DNA of 64,000 bases from DATLMR01 sp964615905 (GTDB taxonomy: Bacteria; Acidobacteriota; Blastocatellia; UBA7656). Positions 46,202-54,596 of this stretch are shown here, piece by piece. The notes beneath the pieces were generated by a model that was not told the DNA's origin, ran no database searches, and saw nothing but the letters and a program-made list of their open reading frames with translations. The first letter of the stretch is position 1, and each line of letters starts with the position of its first letter. The position numbers and the translations under genes are program-made. The stretch covers positions 31,071 to 95,070 of the forward strand of contig CAZTUB010000020.1 of the NCBI GenBank assembly GCA_964615905.1. Reading direction: 5' to 3'.

Positions 46202-46924
46202 ATGAACAGCATTGACGTAGGCAAAAAGACAGAGGCGGGAACGGAGGTCGACCCGGGCGACATGAAGCTTGAGGTCGTGGTGATCGGCGTTTCCGATGTC
46301 GACCGCGCGAAGGCATTCTACGAGAATCTCGGCTGGCGGCTTGACGCCGACTTCGCTGTAAGCGCCGACTTCCACGTCGTGCAGATGACGCCGCACAACT
46401 CGGAAGCCTCGATCATCTTCGGCAAAGGCATCACGTCGGCCAAGCCTGGCTCGGCCGACAGCCTGGTCCTCGCCGTGGACGACGTCGACGCCGCCCGCGA
46501 CGACCTTGTAGCCCGCGGCGTCGAGGTGAGCGAGGTATTCCACTACGCCGGCGGCCCCTTCAACAACACCGTCGAGAACCCACGCATCGGCGGGCGCGAC
46601 CCTGAGGGTCGCTCCTACTACTCGTTCGCCTCGTTCGAGGATCCGGACGGCAACGGATGGCTGCTACAGGAGATCACGACGCGGTTTTCCGGCCGCGAGT
46701 GGGAGGCGACGCGAGCACGAGCCACGGACGTCGCAACCCTTGCAGAACTCCTTCACGAGACGGAGGAGCACCACGGCCACTACGAGAAGACGCACGCCGA
46801 GCACCACTGGTGGGACTGGTACGCGCCCTACCTGAGCGCGCGTCAGCAGGGGCGCAGTCCGGAGGAGGCAGCCACAGCAGCCGACCGCTACATGGAGGAG
46901 GTCCTCCATGTTCCTCCCCGATGA
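46202..46924 (+). CDS. VOC-family protein with helical C-terminal extension (cassette gene)
   Basis: 240 aa from ATG 46202 (RBS AAGGAG). VOC core: LEVVVIGVSDVDRAKAFYENLGWRLDADF, then FASFEDPDGNGWLLQEI, the glyoxalase/bleomycin-resistance pattern. After it comes an about 80-residue His/Glu-rich helical tail (LAELLHETEEHHGHYEKTHAEHHWWDWYAPYLSARQQGRSPEEAATAADRYMEEVL), possibly a second domain that binds metal. The fused tail is also seen in other VOC proteins of soil bacteria, as far as recalled. Substrate unknown. Confidence 0.85.
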   Translation: MNSIDVGKKTEAGTEVDPGDMKLEVVVIGVSDVDRAKAFYENLGWRLDADFAVSADFHVVQMTPHNSEASIIFGKGITSAKPGSADSLVLAVDDVDAARDDLVARGVEVSEVFHYAGGPFNNTVENPRIGGRDPEGRSYYSFASFEDPDGNGWLLQEITTRFSGREWEATRARATDVATLAELLHETEEHHGHYEKTHAEHHWWDWYAPYLSARQQGRSPEEAATAADRYMEEVLHVPPR

Positions 46925-47005
46925 CGCCGTTCGAGTGGCCGCACTCTCTGAGTACTTCGACCGCAGGGTGAGTGATACCGGCTAGGGCTGACATCGCTCG
47001 GGGCG

Positions 47006-47103
47006 CCACCCAACTAGCGGTTGCAGCGGAACGCACGCAAACAGGGGTTCGCTCGACATCCAGCGCCTCAGCGCGCGCCCGCTGAACCTAGTCGTTAGGC
47101 GTC
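47006..47103 (+). repeat. attC site
   Basis: R'' ACCCAAC 47008-47014, left arm GCGGTTGCAGCGGAACGC, right arm GCGCGCGCCCGCTGAACC, R' GTTAGGC 47094-47100. Confidence 0.78.
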
Positions 47104-47144
47104 GCGGACAGTACGGCTTCGATCTCGTCGTAAAGGAGTGCAAA

Positions 47145-47576
47145 GTGAAGCTGAATCCTTATCTAACTTTTGATGGTCAATGCGAGTCGGCATTGAAATT
47201 CTACGAGAAGTGCCTGGGTGGCAAAATCCTGATGATGATGACATACGGAGATTCCCCCATGGCCGATCAGATGCCGCCCGACTGGCGGGAAAAGATCATC
47301 CACGCCACATTCGCTTTGGGTGACCAAACTTTCGGAGCTGCTGATGCCTTCCCAGAGAGTTATCAGAAACCGCAGGGCTTTTCTGTTACCCTCAACATCG
47401 ACATCGCAGCAGAAGCCGAGCGCATTTTCGAGATGCTTGCAGAAAAGGGCACTGTGCAGATGCCGATACAGGAAACATTTTGGGCGCTGCGGTTCGGAAT
47501 GCTCATTGACCAATTTGGCACGCCGTGGATGATCAACTGCGGGAAACCTGATTTATCTGGTTCAAGCGACACCTAA
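47145..47576 (+). CDS. PhnB-like VOC protein (cassette gene)
   Basis: 143 aa, GTG start with AAAGGAG upstream. MKLNPYLTFDGQCESALKFYEKCLGGKILMMMTYGDSP is the PhnB/3-demethylubiquinone methyltransferase-like opening. EAERIFEMLAEKGTVQMPIQETFWALRFGMLIDQFGTPWMINCG closes the second half. Full length for the family. PhnB-like proteins are mostly uncharacterised. It is the second VOC gene in a row, each in its own cassette. The stop overlaps the following attC R'' end. Confidence 0.9.
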   Translation: MKLNPYLTFDGQCESALKFYEKCLGGKILMMMTYGDSPMADQMPPDWREKIIHATFALGDQTFGAADAFPESYQKPQGFSVTLNIDIAAEAERIFEMLAEKGTVQMPIQETFWALRFGMLIDQFGTPWMINCGKPDLSGSSDT

Positions 47577-47663
47577 CAAACGCCTGCACACGAGCCGCGA
47601 GTCTGGGTTTGAATGGTTCCACTAGGGTTACGCGCGGCCGAGTGATGCGGGGCGTTAGGCTGC
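47569..47663 (+). repeat. attC site
   Basis: R'' ACCTAAC 47571-47577, left arm AACGCCTGCACACGAGCCGCG, right arm CGCGCGGCCGAGTGATGCGGGG, R' GTTAGGC 47654-47660. One of the best preserved. Confidence 0.85.
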
Positions 47664-47712
47664 CCAATTACGTAATATACTTCTTAACGATACCTCGACC
47701 AGGAGATTAGCC

Positions 47713-48531
47713 GTGACAAAAGCGATTATCATGAACCGCGAGACCAAATTCCTAATTGCTGCGGTCGTAGCGATCATATTTTTGCTCATCTCGATACCGC
47801 AAGCTGCGGCCCAAGACGGAAAGTGTCAAGTAGGGGCTCGTGTCCAGGTTGAAATGATCGGCGATGCGGTCGGCACAATTACGGAGATCGGCGTCGAACC
47901 GCCGCACGTAGGCTGGTATCGAGTTGTCTTCGACTGGAACGTGCGCGGCGGAAACCCCAAAGGCGAATGGTACAATCCGAAGAATCGAGAAATTCGGATT
48001 GCCGGAACGGGTACCAAATGCGGGCCAGCAGGCGCCGAAGACAAGCCACCGCCTCAAGATAAAACGAACAGAACGACTCCCAGGCAGAGTACCGCTGGCG
48101 AGCCTCCCGGACGAGATAACTGTCCGATGAATGAGCCGCCCGGCAAGGTGACGAAAACCGCCGGAGCTTCGGCTCAGCTTTTCAAGCGTGTGATTTACGA
48201 GAATATGGCGGCCAAAGTCAACGAGAAATCCATCGGTGCTCCGAAAAAAATAGGCTTGACGTTCTTCGAATTCGAGATGGGCAAAGCGTACAAGAATACG
48301 CTCACGAGTGACAGAGTCGGAGACAAGCGGTTGCACGACGGCGCGCCCGTTGGCGCGGTGATCTATCCCGTCAAGACTAAATACCTGAGGTGCGAGCTTT
48401 ATGACCGCGAGATTAACGGGTATGTGAGACAGACCAACTATGCCTGTTTCAAAAACCGCTATGGCGATTGGGACTGCCCTGTTGACAGCGTCACGAAAAC
48501 CCTGGAGCGCAAAACAATTCCGCTTAAATGA
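47713..48531 (+). CDS. Secreted protein, cassette-borne paralogue of the 9650-10585 family
   Basis: 272 aa (an internal ATG at 47731 is also possible). Signal peptide FLIAAVVAIIFLLISIPQAAAQ. One SH3-like repeat (CQVGARVQVEMIGDAVGTITEI...WYRVVFDWN...GEWYNP). A Pro/Thr-rich linker precedes the C-terminal domain: CPMNEPPGKVTKTAGASAQLFKRVIYENM, GLTFFEFEMGKAYKN, GAPVGAVIYPVKTKYLRC and YACFKNRYGDWDC. This aligns along its length with the C-terminal domain of the protein at 9650-10585. Function unknown. Confidence 0.85.
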   Translation: MTKAIIMNRETKFLIAAVVAIIFLLISIPQAAAQDGKCQVGARVQVEMIGDAVGTITEIGVEPPHVGWYRVVFDWNVRGGNPKGEWYNPKNREIRIAGTGTKCGPAGAEDKPPPQDKTNRTTPRQSTAGEPPGRDNCPMNEPPGKVTKTAGASAQLFKRVIYENMAAKVNEKSIGAPKKIGLTFFEFEMGKAYKNTLTSDRVGDKRLHDGAPVGAVIYPVKTKYLRCELYDREINGYVRQTNYACFKNRYGDWDCPVDSVTKTLERKTIPLK

Positions 48532-48598
48532 GCTCCGACGCAAAGTCAGGAGTGAAGTTGCCGCGCCCGCAGGAGAAGCCTTGCAACAGCCGACGCGG

Positions 48599-48696
48599 CA
48601 GCCTAACAAAGACATGCAGCGGAGCCGCGCAGGCGAGTTTCTTACCGTTCCATCAGGGCCCTGTGCGCGGCCCGGCCACGCCGGGCGTTAGGCGAA
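48599..48696 (+). repeat. attC site
   Basis: R'' GCCTAAC 48601-48607, left arm GACATGCAGCGGAGCCGCGC, right arm GTGCGCGGCCCGGCCACGCCGG, R' GTTAGGC 48687-48693. Confidence 0.85.
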
Positions 48697-48714
48697 AGTA
48701 CGAAAGGAGTCTCG

Positions 48715-49299
48715 ATGCCGAATGTACGGTGCCGCACGATCTGCTGGACGCCCAGTTGGAACAAGAATCTGGAAGGCGTGGGACTAGAGCATCTGCTTTT
48801 AGCGGAGCGCGTGGCTGACAGCGTCGTCCTCGCGTTCGACGAGGAGCACGGTCCGTTCCGACTCACCTATCGCCTCACCTGGGACGAATCGTGGCAGCTC
48901 CGTGATGCCGAGTTGGTTGTCGCGACAGATCGCTCCACCCGAACGCTGAGTCTGCAAACGGACGGCCAGGGTCACTGGCGACACGGCGATGGCCGGGCCA
49001 TTGACGAGCTCGATGGCTGCAGGGATATCGATATCTGGCCAACCCCTTTCACCAACAGCTTCCCGATTCGCCGCGAGCAGATGGCTGTCGGTGAGCGCCG
49101 GCAGTTCCAAATGGCCTGGATATTCGCACCGGACCTGACGGCCCATCCACGACCACAGGCCTATACGCGGCTGGCCGACCGGCTCTACCTATTCGAGAAC
49201 CTCGACGGCAGTGGCTTCAGCGCTGAGCTTCCTGTGGATGAAGACGGCATTGTGGTAGATTACCCAGACCTGTTCCGGCGGGTGGAAGAGGGTCGGTGA
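48715..49299 (+). CDS. Putative glycolipid-binding domain protein (cassette gene)
   Basis: 194 aa, AAAGGAG upstream. GLEHLLLAERVADSVVLAFDEEHGPFRLTYRLTWDESWQLRDAELVV, HWRHGDGRAIDELDGCRDIDIWPTPFTNSFPIRR and YTRLADRLYLFENLDGSGFSAELPVDEDGIVVDYPDLFRR match the PF06475 glycolipid-binding family along its full length. The fold is a beta-barrel related to LolA/SPOA-type lipid binders in structural annotations; no signal peptide here, so cytosolic. The ligand is unknown. Higher GC than its array neighbours suggests an independent source. Confidence 0.82.
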   Translation: MPNVRCRTICWTPSWNKNLEGVGLEHLLLAERVADSVVLAFDEEHGPFRLTYRLTWDESWQLRDAELVVATDRSTRTLSLQTDGQGHWRHGDGRAIDELDGCRDIDIWPTPFTNSFPIRREQMAVGERRQFQMAWIFAPDLTAHPRPQAYTRLADRLYLFENLDGSGFSAELPVDEDGIVVDYPDLFRRVEEGR

Positions 49300-49328
49300 T
49301 AGATAGTGTTGCGGGGCGTTAGACTGCC
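49300..49328 (+). repeat. attC R' half
   Basis: GTGTTGCGGGGCGTTAGACTGCC with R' GTTAGAC 49318-49324. The left arm was lost, probably by deletion between the preceding gene and this site. Cassette order is still clear. Confidence 0.55.
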
Positions 49329-49405
49329 TTAAATAGCTGCTGTAAAATAGAGACTGAGAAGTTAGTCCAAGCACCAGAGTAGCTAACAATCAGGAGAACT
49401 CTTAG

Positions 49406-49786
49406 ATGTACTTCTTGCTGGCCAACGCTATATTGCTTGCCCATTTGCTGCTAGTCATTATGCTCATCATCGGAACTGGCGCTAGCCTGACGGGAAAGCT
49501 CCTCAGGTTTAATTTACGCTGGCAATTACTCTACCTGGCCACGTGGTTGGGAGTTTTTCTGTCACAAATCCTCACCGGAGGATGCGTTCTGACTGAGCTC
49601 GAGAGGGCGTCGTGGAACAGTCATATGTCTGGTTCTGCGTACAAAGGTACATTCTTCGACAATTACTTCCCAGCCATATCAGAGTTCGTCAATAGGTATG
49701 GTCTGTGGCTCATCTTCGTCGGAGCTTTAAGCCAAGTCTTAATCTGGATCGTAGCAAGGAATCGTGCCGCGAGGGCGGCAGTCTAA
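49406..49786 (+). CDS. DUF2784 family membrane protein (cassette gene)
   Basis: 126 aa, AGGAG upstream. Helices LLANAILLAHLLLVIMLIIGTGA, LLYLATWLGVFLSQIL and LWLIFVGALSQVLIWIVA. GGCVLTELE is the family motif. It is an inner-membrane protein with no assigned role. The stop lies in the attC R'' box. Confidence 0.85.
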   Translation: MYFLLANAILLAHLLLVIMLIIGTGASLTGKLLRFNLRWQLLYLATWLGVFLSQILTGGCVLTELERASWNSHMSGSAYKGTFFDNYFPAISEFVNRYGLWLIFVGALSQVLIWIVARNRAARAAV

Positions 49787-49875
49787 CAAACGCATGCACA
49801 CGGGCCCGCAATCAATGCTTATATGATTCTACTAGACGTTACGTGCGGGCGGCTGATGCCTGGCGTTAGGCGTCT
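49779..49875 (+). repeat. attC site
   Basis: R'' GTCTAAC 49781-49787, left arm AAACGCATGCACACGGGCCC, right arm TGCGGGCGGCTGATGCCTGG, R' GTTAGGC 49865-49871. Well preserved. Confidence 0.88.
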
Positions 49876-49972
49876 TTGCTAAACCTGCGCCTATCCAGGC
49901 ACAATATAAGGGCACCATCTTAGCTAGCAATATCGGGACAGGTTCAAACATCGGGTTTTGAGGGTTACAAGC

Positions 49973-50590
49973 ATGATTCGGCGTTTCGCAGGACTTTTGG
50001 GTATGGTTGTACCTCTGTGGTTTGCGGCCAGCTATTTTCTTGTTTCATCCTTACGCAACGACTATAGGCATTTCAATATGGCGATTAGTGAGTTGGGGAG
50101 TATAGGCGCCCCTAATGCTCTGGTGTGGAATTTACTTGGGTACATCATACCTGGCGCGGTAATCGCCTATCTGGGCTGGATTTCTCGGAACCTTTTGCCT
50201 GTATCAAGGTCGGGGTTAGTGGTTATGGTATCAATATTGATGTCGGGGGTTATGATGTTATTGTCAGGTGTGTTCCCTGGTGATTTCGAAGACCGCACAT
50301 CTGTAAGCATGGTCCTTCACACTGTGGCATCTATACTGAGTTATGTGTTTTTCTTGATAGGTGGTTTCGGGTTGGCGAGTTTTTCAGCGAAATCAGAAGT
50401 GTTTAGAGGGCTGCACTATCCGCTTCTGGTGGCGCTGATTCTGTCAATCATAACGGGCCTCGTCCGCTACGGTGATTTGCCTGGACTAGGGCAACGGATA
50501 ACATTTGCGTGTTATTTTGTTTGGGTAGCTATATATGGTTGGGCAGTATTTAGGTCGAGTGAGGATGACACGAAACCAGTGGTTGCTTAA
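49973..50590 (+). CDS. DUF998 family membrane protein (cassette gene)
   Basis: 205 aa from ATG 49973 (GAGGG upstream; TTG 49958 possible). Six helices, opening RFAGLLGMVVPLWFAASYFLVSSLRNDYRHFNMAISELGSIGAPNALVWNLLGYIIPG, the DUF998 pattern (an ExGS-type loop after helix 1). Function unknown. AT-rich. The attC that follows is split by an insertion sequence. Confidence 0.85.
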   Translation: MIRRFAGLLGMVVPLWFAASYFLVSSLRNDYRHFNMAISELGSIGAPNALVWNLLGYIIPGAVIAYLGWISRNLLPVSRSGLVVMVSILMSGVMMLLSGVFPGDFEDRTSVSMVLHTVASILSYVFFLIGGFGLASFSAKSEVFRGLHYPLLVALILSIITGLVRYGDLPGLGQRITFACYFVWVAIYGWAVFRSSEDDTKPVVA

Positions 50591-50598
50591 TCCACCAG

Positions 50599-50683
50599 CC
50601 GCCTAAAAAACGCCTGCACACGAGCCCGCAAGCCAGTGCTCACATGAATTTCTAATGTCACGCGCGGGCGGGGTGATGTTGAT
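50599..50683 (+). repeat. Left part of an attC site split by an IS
   Basis: R'' GCCTAAA 50601-50607, left arm AACGCCTGCACACGAGCCCGC, right arm CGCGCGGGCGGGGTGATG, then IS sequence. The missing R' lies at 52059-52065 across the IS. Confidence 0.8.
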
Positions 50684-50750
50684 GAGATGAAGCAGGCACC
50701 TCCTGCCGTGATATGCTCACGGCGGACATCAAACTGTTTCGGAGGTGCCT

Positions 50751-51791
50751 ATGACCCGAACAGTTTACTGCGGAGTTGATCTTCATGCGAGGCTTCAAAC
50801 CCTTGCTTACTGTTTTAGTGACGATGGCGAAGTCCATATCAAAGAACTCGACCATCGCACAGACGACCTGCGCTCTTTCTATTCTCAGTTCTCAGGCCGT
50901 GTCATCGTCGGTATTGAGACCACCGGCTACAGCCTCTGGTTCGAGCAACTCCTTGAAGATCTCGGCTGCGAGGTCTGGATCGGGCACGCCGCAGACATCC
51001 GACACGCAGCTCGCCGCCGCCAGAAGAATGATCGCAGGGATGCTGAGTTGATCCTCGACTTGATGCTCAAAGGTGATTTCCCAAAGATTCATCGCCGCAG
51101 CAACGAGAGCCAGGAGATACTTCGGTTGCTGCGCTACCGGCACCGATTGGTAAGGATGCGAACTTCAGCCATCAACAGCTTGCAGTACCTTGCGATCAGC
51201 TACGGGCTGGCGATAAAGTCTCGGCTGTTGTCGAAGGCAGGGCGCAGTGTTGAGATGACAGCCGTGCTCAGCAAGCAACGAAGAGAGTGGCTGGAGATGA
51301 TCGAGCAGCTCAACGGGCGGATCAGTTCGTGTGAGAAGGAGTTGGAGAAACTGACGAGCCAGGATAGCAGAGTGCAGCGACTGCGGACACATCCGGGTAT
51401 AGGGCTGCTGACGGCGGCAGGGTTAGCGCATACGCTTGAGCCAGTGAGCCGGTTCGCGAATCAAAGGAAGGTAGTCGCCTATGTAGGGATGGAGCCTCGT
51501 GAGCATTCGTCGGCGGAGAAGAAGCGGTGGCTTTCGATAAGCAAACAAGGATCAAAGCACTTGAGGTACTTGCTGGGAGAGGCGGCGCAAACGGCAGCGC
51601 GAGCAGATGAGGAGTTGAAGAGGTTCTACAAGAGGGTACTAGCTAAGCGAGGATTGGGTAAAGCGAAAGTAGCGGTGGGAAGAAAGCTACTGATAAGAGC
51701 TTACATAATGCTGAGAGACTCGATAGATTACGAAGAGTTCTTGAGGCGAGGAGTCGAAGCGAGGCTTGCCCGGAACGCTCCTAGGCGATGA
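50751..51791 (+). CDS. IS110-family (IS1111 group) transposase
   Basis: 346 aa from ATG 50751 (GGAGG upstream). The N-terminal RuvC-like DEDD domain shows CGVDLHARLQTLAY, VIVGIETTGYSLW and KNDRRDAELILDLML. The C-terminal Transposase_20 domain shows THPGIGLLTAAGLAHTLEPVSRFANQRKVVAYVGMEP and KQGSKHLRYLLGEAA with its conserved Ser. Apparently intact, so the element may still be active. IS110 enzymes use a bridge RNA from the non-coding end; the 3' region 51792-52039 could encode it here (inference). Confidence 0.93.
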   Translation: MTRTVYCGVDLHARLQTLAYCFSDDGEVHIKELDHRTDDLRSFYSQFSGRVIVGIETTGYSLWFEQLLEDLGCEVWIGHAADIRHAARRRQKNDRRDAELILDLMLKGDFPKIHRRSNESQEILRLLRYRHRLVRMRTSAINSLQYLAISYGLAIKSRLLSKAGRSVEMTAVLSKQRREWLEMIEQLNGRISSCEKELEKLTSQDSRVQRLRTHPGIGLLTAAGLAHTLEPVSRFANQRKVVAYVGMEPREHSSAEKKRWLSISKQGSKHLRYLLGEAAQTAARADEELKRFYKRVLAKRGLGKAKVAVGRKLLIRAYIMLRDSIDYEEFLRRGVEARLARNAPRR

Positions 51792-52039
51792 GTGCCAGAG
51801 ATGCTGATTGGGCGGCCCGCCTCCCAGAGCGGGCGAATAACCCGGCAAAGACTGGGAGAGCGAATAGATCCTCATGGGCAAGAAGGCCCGGATAGATGAT
51901 TGATCGCAGAAAAGCGATCTAACGAGGAAGAAAGACAGAGAGAGCAGTTTGATGTCCAATAGCAGAGGGAGAAGATGAAAAAGCGAGCGGACAGGTGCCG
52001 AGAAGGGAAAGGAATATCCTGAAAGCTATTGACAACAAC
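51792..52039 (+). other. IS1111 non-coding 3' region
   Basis: About 250 bp between transposase stop and right inverted repeat, with GC hairpins such as GGCGGCCCGCCTCCCAGAGC. In IS1111-type elements this side can hold the bridge RNA. No gene seen. Confidence 0.4.
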
Positions 52040-52054
52040 GCCTGCTTCATAGAG

Positions 52055-52068
52055 GAGCGTTAGGCGGA
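52055..52068 (+). repeat. Right end of the split attC site
   Basis: GAGCGTTAGGCGGA with R' GTTAGGC 52059-52065. Completes the site begun at 50599. Confidence 0.75.
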
Positions 52069-52157
52069 ATGAATCCGGCTCTTTGGTTTAATATAGAAGC
52101 ATGAGGCGGATTCTGGAACTTCACGCTCGCCGCGAACCGTCACAGGAGTTATAGACA

Positions 52158-54185
52158 TTGCAACATACACCTCGCAGAAACATCGCTCTGTGCGCCGTCG
52201 TGCTCTCCGCTGCGTTCCTCATCGCCGCCGCCGCCGCCGCGCAGCCGGGTGTCGAACACCTCGACAGCCGCGAGGCATTCAACGCCGCGACCTCCGGCCT
52301 CTCGACGATTGACTTCGGCTCGGTCGCGCCCGCGCGCGGCTTCGGCAAGTACCGGCCGGACGAGGGGCTGACGGCGGGAGGCGTGACGTTCCGCGCACGG
52401 GGCGGCGCGCGGTTCGGGCCGGGCCTGATTTACGTCTTGAGCGCACACTACGGCGGCTCGAACCCGATGCTCAACACGGGCACGCTCCCGCTGCTCGGCT
52501 GGGCCGCGCCGAACCAGCCCGGCAACGCTTCGCTCGACGCAACGCTCCCCGAGGGCACGACCGCCGTCGGCTGTGACCTATGGACGCAGCAGCCTTACGT
52601 CTCGACTGTCGAAGTCACGGCCACGACCTCCGACGGCCGGGCGCAGACGGTCGTCGTCAGCACGCGCAACCGGCCCGCCGTATCCTTCGTCGGCTTCATC
52701 TCCGACAGACCAATCGTGTCCCTCAGCTTCCGCCCCCCGAAGGGGGTGTCGGGTCTGCTGCTCGATAACCTCACCTATGGCCGCAAGGCCGAGGGGCGGG
52801 GCGTGCGTGCGTCCACACCGGCCGCCGCGCAAGAAGGGCAGGCGGGCGAGGGCGCGGCGGTGACGCGGACGACGCCCCCAGCCCCTCCGACCGGCGCGCG
52901 GCCTCCCGCGTCGCAGGCGGATCGGCCGGCCGCTGCCGCCTCCGCCGGTCAGTCGCCCGCAGGGCGACAGCGGGAACAGACTCCTTCTAATAACTCGGCT
53001 GCCCACGGCACCATCGCATACATCCGCGGCGGCACGGAGATTCGGCTCATCGAGTCGGACGGAACTAACGACCGGCGGCTTTGGACGCACGAGTTTGCGA
53101 AAGAAGGCTCGGCCATCCACCACCTCGCGTGGCGGCCCGACGGCAAGGAACTCGCCTTCTCCAGCAGCCACCTCAACATCGCCTCGCTCTACCACGCGGA
53201 CATCTACGCCATCCGCCCCGACGGCACTGGCTTCCGCAAGATAACCAACGCGCCCGACCACGGCGAACTCGGGCGCTACCCGAAGGGGGTCGTCAGCGTC
53301 ACTGTGCGCAACGACCAGCCCCTCTGGAAGCAGGCGCGCGCGACGACGGGCGTCTTCTTCGTTTACGTCGTCGGGGCTGACGAGCCGCAGGCCGTGACGC
53401 TGCCGCCGGGCTCCTCAAAGACCCTTCTGTTTAAGAACGTGGCCGACTACGGCAACCACGCGCAGGCGGTCGTCGCGATATACGGGCAGTACCGCTGGTT
53501 CATTCCCGGCGTGGACGTGAAGGCCGGGCGGACGATCAAGTCTCCCGACTTCGGCATCAGCGGCGACGGCTATGAACTCTTCGGCGCGTTTCGCCCCACT
53601 TGGCGCAGCGACGGCTCGCGCCTGAGCTTCCGCAACGGTCTGTGCCTCGTCAACACCGTGCCCGCGCAGCCCATGCCCGGCGAGTTCGTCTTCCAGCCGC
53701 TGTTCGCGGGCACGCACCCGACGGGCGCGTGCGCGTGGGACTGGGGGCCTACGCCCGCGCTCGCAGACCAGATTATCTACAGTGCGAACTCTGACGGCGA
53801 AGGCACGAGCATCCACCGCGTCAAGGAGGGCGGCGCGCACCCCGGCACGAAACTCCACGCCTTCAGCGAGCTCGACCTCCAGCTCCTCGCAGACCTGCGC
53901 TGGCTGCCTGACGGCTCCGGCTTCCTCTACTCCTTCCCCGACTTGGCCTACGAGTTCGGGAACATCTTCCGCTACGACTTCGGGACAAAGCGCGCCACGC
54001 AATTGACGAAATTCGAGGGCGAGTACGCGCGCGCATTCGACGTCTCGCCCGACGGCGCGTGGGTCGTCTTCGAGCGCGCGAAGAAGATGGACGACGACAA
54101 GGACGTTGACCTCTGGATCATGCGGGCCGACGGGAGCGAGCCGCGCCTGCTCGTGCGCGGCGGCCTCGCACCATCGTGGCGCTGA
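52158..54185 (+). CDS. Secreted TolB-like propeller protein (large cassette gene)
   Basis: 675 aa, TTG start with AGGAG upstream. Signal peptide ALCAVVLSAAFLIAAAAAAQ. The N-terminal beta-sandwich (about 33-215; STIDFGSVAP...VTFRARGGA...VGFISDRPIVSLSFRP) resembles PEP-CTERM-associated domains. An Ala/Pro linker (about 220-275) leads to a TolB/PD40-type propeller (GTIAYIRGGTEIRLIESDGTNDRRLW, LAWRPDGKELAFSS, IYAIRPDGTGFRKIT, DVSPDGAWVVFERAK, DLWIMRADGSEPRLLV). The propeller is interrupted by a CARDB-like segment (about 395-470). Strikingly GC-rich compared with adjacent cassettes, so separately acquired. Role unknown. Confidence 0.82.
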   Translation: MQHTPRRNIALCAVVLSAAFLIAAAAAAQPGVEHLDSREAFNAATSGLSTIDFGSVAPARGFGKYRPDEGLTAGGVTFRARGGARFGPGLIYVLSAHYGGSNPMLNTGTLPLLGWAAPNQPGNASLDATLPEGTTAVGCDLWTQQPYVSTVEVTATTSDGRAQTVVVSTRNRPAVSFVGFISDRPIVSLSFRPPKGVSGLLLDNLTYGRKAEGRGVRASTPAAAQEGQAGEGAAVTRTTPPAPPTGARPPASQADRPAAAASAGQSPAGRQREQTPSNNSAAHGTIAYIRGGTEIRLIESDGTNDRRLWTHEFAKEGSAIHHLAWRPDGKELAFSSSHLNIASLYHADIYAIRPDGTGFRKITNAPDHGELGRYPKGVVSVTVRNDQPLWKQARATTGVFFVYVVGADEPQAVTLPPGSSKTLLFKNVADYGNHAQAVVAIYGQYRWFIPGVDVKAGRTIKSPDFGISGDGYELFGAFRPTWRSDGSRLSFRNGLCLVNTVPAQPMPGEFVFQPLFAGTHPTGACAWDWGPTPALADQIIYSANSDGEGTSIHRVKEGGAHPGTKLHAFSELDLQLLADLRWLPDGSGFLYSFPDLAYEFGNIFRYDFGTKRATQLTKFEGEYARAFDVSPDGAWVVFERAKKMDDDKDVDLWIMRADGSEPRLLVRGGLAPSWR

Positions 54186-54218
54186 ATGTTCTTCTGTGAG
54201 TGAATCTGAGATTACGTC

Positions 54219-54314
54219 GCGCCTAACGCCCGGCATGTACCCGAACGCGGACACGATAGTTGTCATGTTCATGCAAAGGCCCGGCGCGGCGGGTGATGCC
54301 GGGCGTTAGACGCT
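54219..54314 (+). repeat. attC site
   Basis: R'' GCCTAAC 54221-54227, left arm GCCCGGCATGTACCCGAACGC, right arm GGCCCGGCGCGGCGGGTGATGCCGG, R' GTTAGAC 54305-54311. Confidence 0.85.
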
Positions 54315-54384
54315 TCCCGTAGCGGCGGTTAAAAATTTTTCGCCCACATATGCAAGCGCAAATTATAACGACCTCCAGCTTTTT

Positions 54385-54513
54385 ATGCCCTATGTGGCTC
54401 TTAATATGAGCAGCGGCAAAGCAGCCCTGAGGTTCCGGCTGTCGCTGTATGACGTTAATGCTAGAAAGCATTTTGCATACTCGGGGTTTATCAACTTCAA
54501 TTACACCAAGTAA
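54385..54513 (+). pseudogene. Fragment of a beta-domain protein in a short cassette
   Basis: 42 codons from ATG 54385, and the same frame is open back to the attC at 54314. The translation YNDLQLFMPYVALNMSSGKAALRFRLSLYDVNARKHFAYSGFINFNYTK looks like the C-terminal strands of a larger beta-sandwich domain. No start or RBS upstream. Probably a truncated gene carried between two attC sites. Confidence 0.4.
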
Positions 54514-54596
54514 CGAACCATGTCGCGTCCAGCAAAGTAGTAGTGGGTCAGCTTGAGATTGCGGAGCAAGTATTTTCAGCGCTCCCTGCAGACGCG

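Larger units (their letters stand above)
50684..52054 (+). mobile_element. IS110-family element, IS1111 type, inserted in an attC site
   Basis: About 1.37 kb. Subterminal 11-bp inverted repeats ATGAAGCAGGC (50687-50697) and GCCTGCTTCAT (52040-52050) are exact complements, an IS1111-group trait; other IS110 elements lack them. Flanks rejoin to GTGATG + GAGCGTTAGGC, an intact attC right end. The borders are placed by that reconstruction and may be off by a few bases. IS1111-attC elements are known to target attC sites. Confidence 0.82.

Noticed and set aside
52578..53261. 227-codon minus-strand frame in the propeller gene
   Set aside because: High GC creates long antisense frames; the plus-strand protein has domain structure and a signal peptide.
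53415..54272. 285-codon minus-strand frame
   Set aside because: Antisense shadow of the GC-rich propeller gene, running into the attC site; no domain recognised.
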